Translations under genes and position numbers: made by a program
Origin: Mesorhizobium sp. NZP2077
GTDB taxonomy: Bacteria > Pseudomonadota > Alphaproteobacteria > Rhizobiales > Rhizobiaceae
Length of the DNA: 64,000 bases
Direction of reading: 5' to 3'
NCBI RefSeq assembly: GCF_013170805.1
Contig: NZ_CP051294.1
Location: 124,001-188,000 of the forward strand
Part shown: piece by piece, positions 62,792 through 64,000 of the stretch
How the letters are laid out: every line of letters starts with the position of its first letter
Position numbering within the stretch: the stretch's first letter is position 1
The notes under the pieces: model-generated
What the model was told of the DNA's origin: nothing
Database searches by the model: none
The model's input: only the letters and a program-made list of their open reading frames with translations

Positions 62792-62820
62792 GCTGAATGC
62801 GCCGCTTTGGCGCATTCAGC
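62792..62820. terminator. Strong intercistronic hairpin between the binding-protein and permease genes
   Basis: A perfect 12-bp stem (GCTGAATGCGCC / GGCGCATTCAGC) with a 5-base loop sits 12 bases after the binding-protein stop. No T-run follows on the minus strand. This suits a partial terminator or an mRNA-stabilising structure that lets the binding protein be made in excess over the permeases. Confidence 0.75.
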
Positions 62821-62832
62821 GGGGATACTGCC

Positions 62833-64000
62833 CTACTTCGCAAAGTGCGTCTGCTCGGTCAGCATCGGACCGCCGGTAAGGCTGCCGACATATTCAAACC
62901 CAAGGTCCAGGTCGTTCGCCTTGCCCCAATCCCACAAGCCTTCATACAGTGGAATGGCGCAGACATTCTCGATCACCTTTCGCTGCGCTTTCGCCCAGAG
63001 CTGGAGCTGCTTATTTGCATCAGTCTCGACCCGAGCGGCGTCTATATCGACATCAGCCACGTCGCAATGCGAGAAGTTGGTTACCGCAGTCGGCTTATTA
63101 ATGGCGCTACGCGAGTGGTAGAATTGGGTCAGATAAACATCCGCTATAGGGAACCTGGACGCGCCATAGTACACGACCTCGCTCAAATCTTTACGGATCT
63201 GCTGGTGATATGTGGCATGATCTACGACGTTGATCTCAAGCTCGACCCCTATCTGAGCTAACTGAGCCTGCAAGACTTGCATCGTAGGAAGAATAGTTGG
63301 CTTGTTGGAGACTATAGTGCTTAGTTTCAATCCGTCAGCAAAACCCGCTTCCGTCAGAAGGGCTTTGGCGGCCTTAATGTCGTATTTGGGAAGGATATCG
63401 GAGAAGTCCTTGTAGCCGAGGTTGTTGGACGGGATGACAGACGTTGCCGGCCATGCCGTGTGGCCGAACAGTGCGATTATGTCGTCCCTATTGATCGCCA
63501 TGGCGAGCGCCTTGCGCACACGTATATCGTTGAGCGGAGGCACTGTCACATTCAGGTGGAGCACAGACAATTCAGGTGGTCCGCCAAGAAAAGCATGAAA
63601 CCCGTTCTTGGCATTGATGCGGTCGACATAGTCCGATGTCCCAGTACCCTGCATAATATCGATCTCACCGGACATCAGTGCAAGTTCCCGGCTTGCATCC
63701 GATGGCAGGTACCGGTAGAGGATTTTCTTGATCTGCGGCGAACCTCGGAAATAGGCTTCATTCGCCGAAAGCGTGATCGCCTGCTGCGGAGCATAGCTTT
63801 CAAACACGAATGGTCCAGTACCGACCGGGTCGCGGGCAAAGTCATCGCCCAGCGCTTCTACCGCTGCTTTGCAGACAATATTGCCTCCTTGGAAATTGGT
63901 CACAAGGCCCAGAAGGCTGGGCACATGGTCGGACAAAGTGATCTTGACTGTATACCGATCGACGGCAACGACCGTCTTGAACTGGGCGAAGTCAGACGCA
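62833..64000 (-). CDS. ABC transporter periplasmic substrate-binding protein, DppA/OppA type (N-terminus outside window)
   Basis: The frame is open to the right edge, so at least 388 residues are seen without a start; an in-frame TTG at 63936 is not the true start because upstream codons (F-A-Q-F-K-T-V-V-A-V) continue the family pattern. It shows SBP_bac_5 features: 'DPVGTGPFVFESYAPQQAIT', 'LHLNVTVPPLNDIRVRKALA', 'AMAINRDDIIALF' and 'YDIKAAKALLTEAGFADGLK'. It is the first gene of the operon with the permeases and ATPase and determines substrate choice. Confidence 0.93.
   Translation of the reverse strand, partial: ASDFAQFKTVVAVDRYTVKITLSDHVPSLLGLVTNFQGGNIVCKAAVEALGDDFARDPVGTGPFVFESYAPQQAITLSANEAYFRGSPQIKKILYRYLPSDASRELALMSGEIDIMQGTGTSDYVDRINAKNGFHAFLGGPPELSVLHLNVTVPPLNDIRVRKALAMAINRDDIIALFGHTAWPATSVIPSNNLGYKDFSDILPKYDIKAAKALLTEAGFADGLKLSTIVSNKPTILPTMQVLQAQLAQIGVELEINVVDHATYHQQIRKDLSEVVYYGASRFPIADVYLTQFYHSRSAINKPTAVTNFSHCDVADVDIDAARVETDANKQLQLWAKAQRKVIENVCAIPLYEGLWDWGKANDLDLGFEYVGSLTGGPMLTEQTHFAK

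Overview
The window looks like a piece of an alphaproteobacterial (rhizobial, most probably Mesorhizobium) accessory or symbiosis island. The sequence evidence is the high-GC coding style, the MucR/Ros regulators, the Omp2b-type porin, the phasin, and above all the packing of vitamin operons (pan, thi, nad, bio including bioZ) among toxin-antitoxin pairs, insertion-sequence debris and decayed duplicate genes. That the Mesorhizobium loti symbiosis island carries thiamine, nicotinate and biotin genes, including the unusual bioZ, is established; assigning this window to such an island is inference. No nod, nif, fix, tRNA or integrase gene is visible.

Layout. 0-6 kb: a VapBC-type pair running off the left edge, an MFS exporter, a mucR/cspA pair, a phasin, a small coiled-coil protein and a porin fragment. 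6-16.8 kb: a membrane GGDEF-EAL protein, a broken mucR, a broken SMR pump, a complete insertion sequence with visible inverted repeats (9141-10938), a second VapBC-type pair, panB-panC, a second mucR/cspA pair, a membrane GGDEF protein and a second small coiled-coil protein. 17-24.7 kb: succinate-semialdehyde dehydrogenase, then a TPP riboswitch and thiC-thiO-thiS-thiG-thiE-thiD. 25-30.3 kb: a panB remnant, a NadQ-type regulator with a candidate operator, nadA-nadB-nadC and a small ORF. 30.3-31.5 kb: a collapsed copy of bioB-bioF-bioD. 31.5-34.5 kb: a homodimeric 2-oxoacid dehydrogenase E1 (AceE/MdeB-like) divergent from an Lrp-type regulator. 34.7-36.1 kb: IS3 and IS110 debris. 36.3-43.7 kb: a ScfR/PccR-type regulator divergent from pccB-pccA-methylmalonyl-CoA mutase. 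43.9-49.4 kb: bioB-bioF-bioD-bioA-bioZ-panD, tightly overlapping. 49.6-53.6 kb: a second MFS exporter, IS6 debris and a full porin. 53.9-64 kb: an HTH/DUF2384-like protein, an M81 peptidase, an MmgE/PrpD protein and a dipeptide-type ABC transporter whose binding protein runs off the right edge.

How the parts may work together (inference). The catabolic core (2-oxoacid dehydrogenase E1, Lrp regulator, propionyl-CoA carboxylase, methylmalonyl-CoA mutase, ScfR regulator) can carry 2-oxobutyrate through propionyl-CoA and methylmalonyl-CoA to succinyl-CoA. These steps use TPP, NAD, CoA and biotin, and the window encodes synthesis of all four (thi, nad, panB/C/D, bio); cobalamin for the mutase would have to come from elsewhere. 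The region also shows heavy duplication and decay: MFS plus porin, mucR plus cspA (with a third broken mucR), panB, bioBFD, and two VapBC-type pairs.
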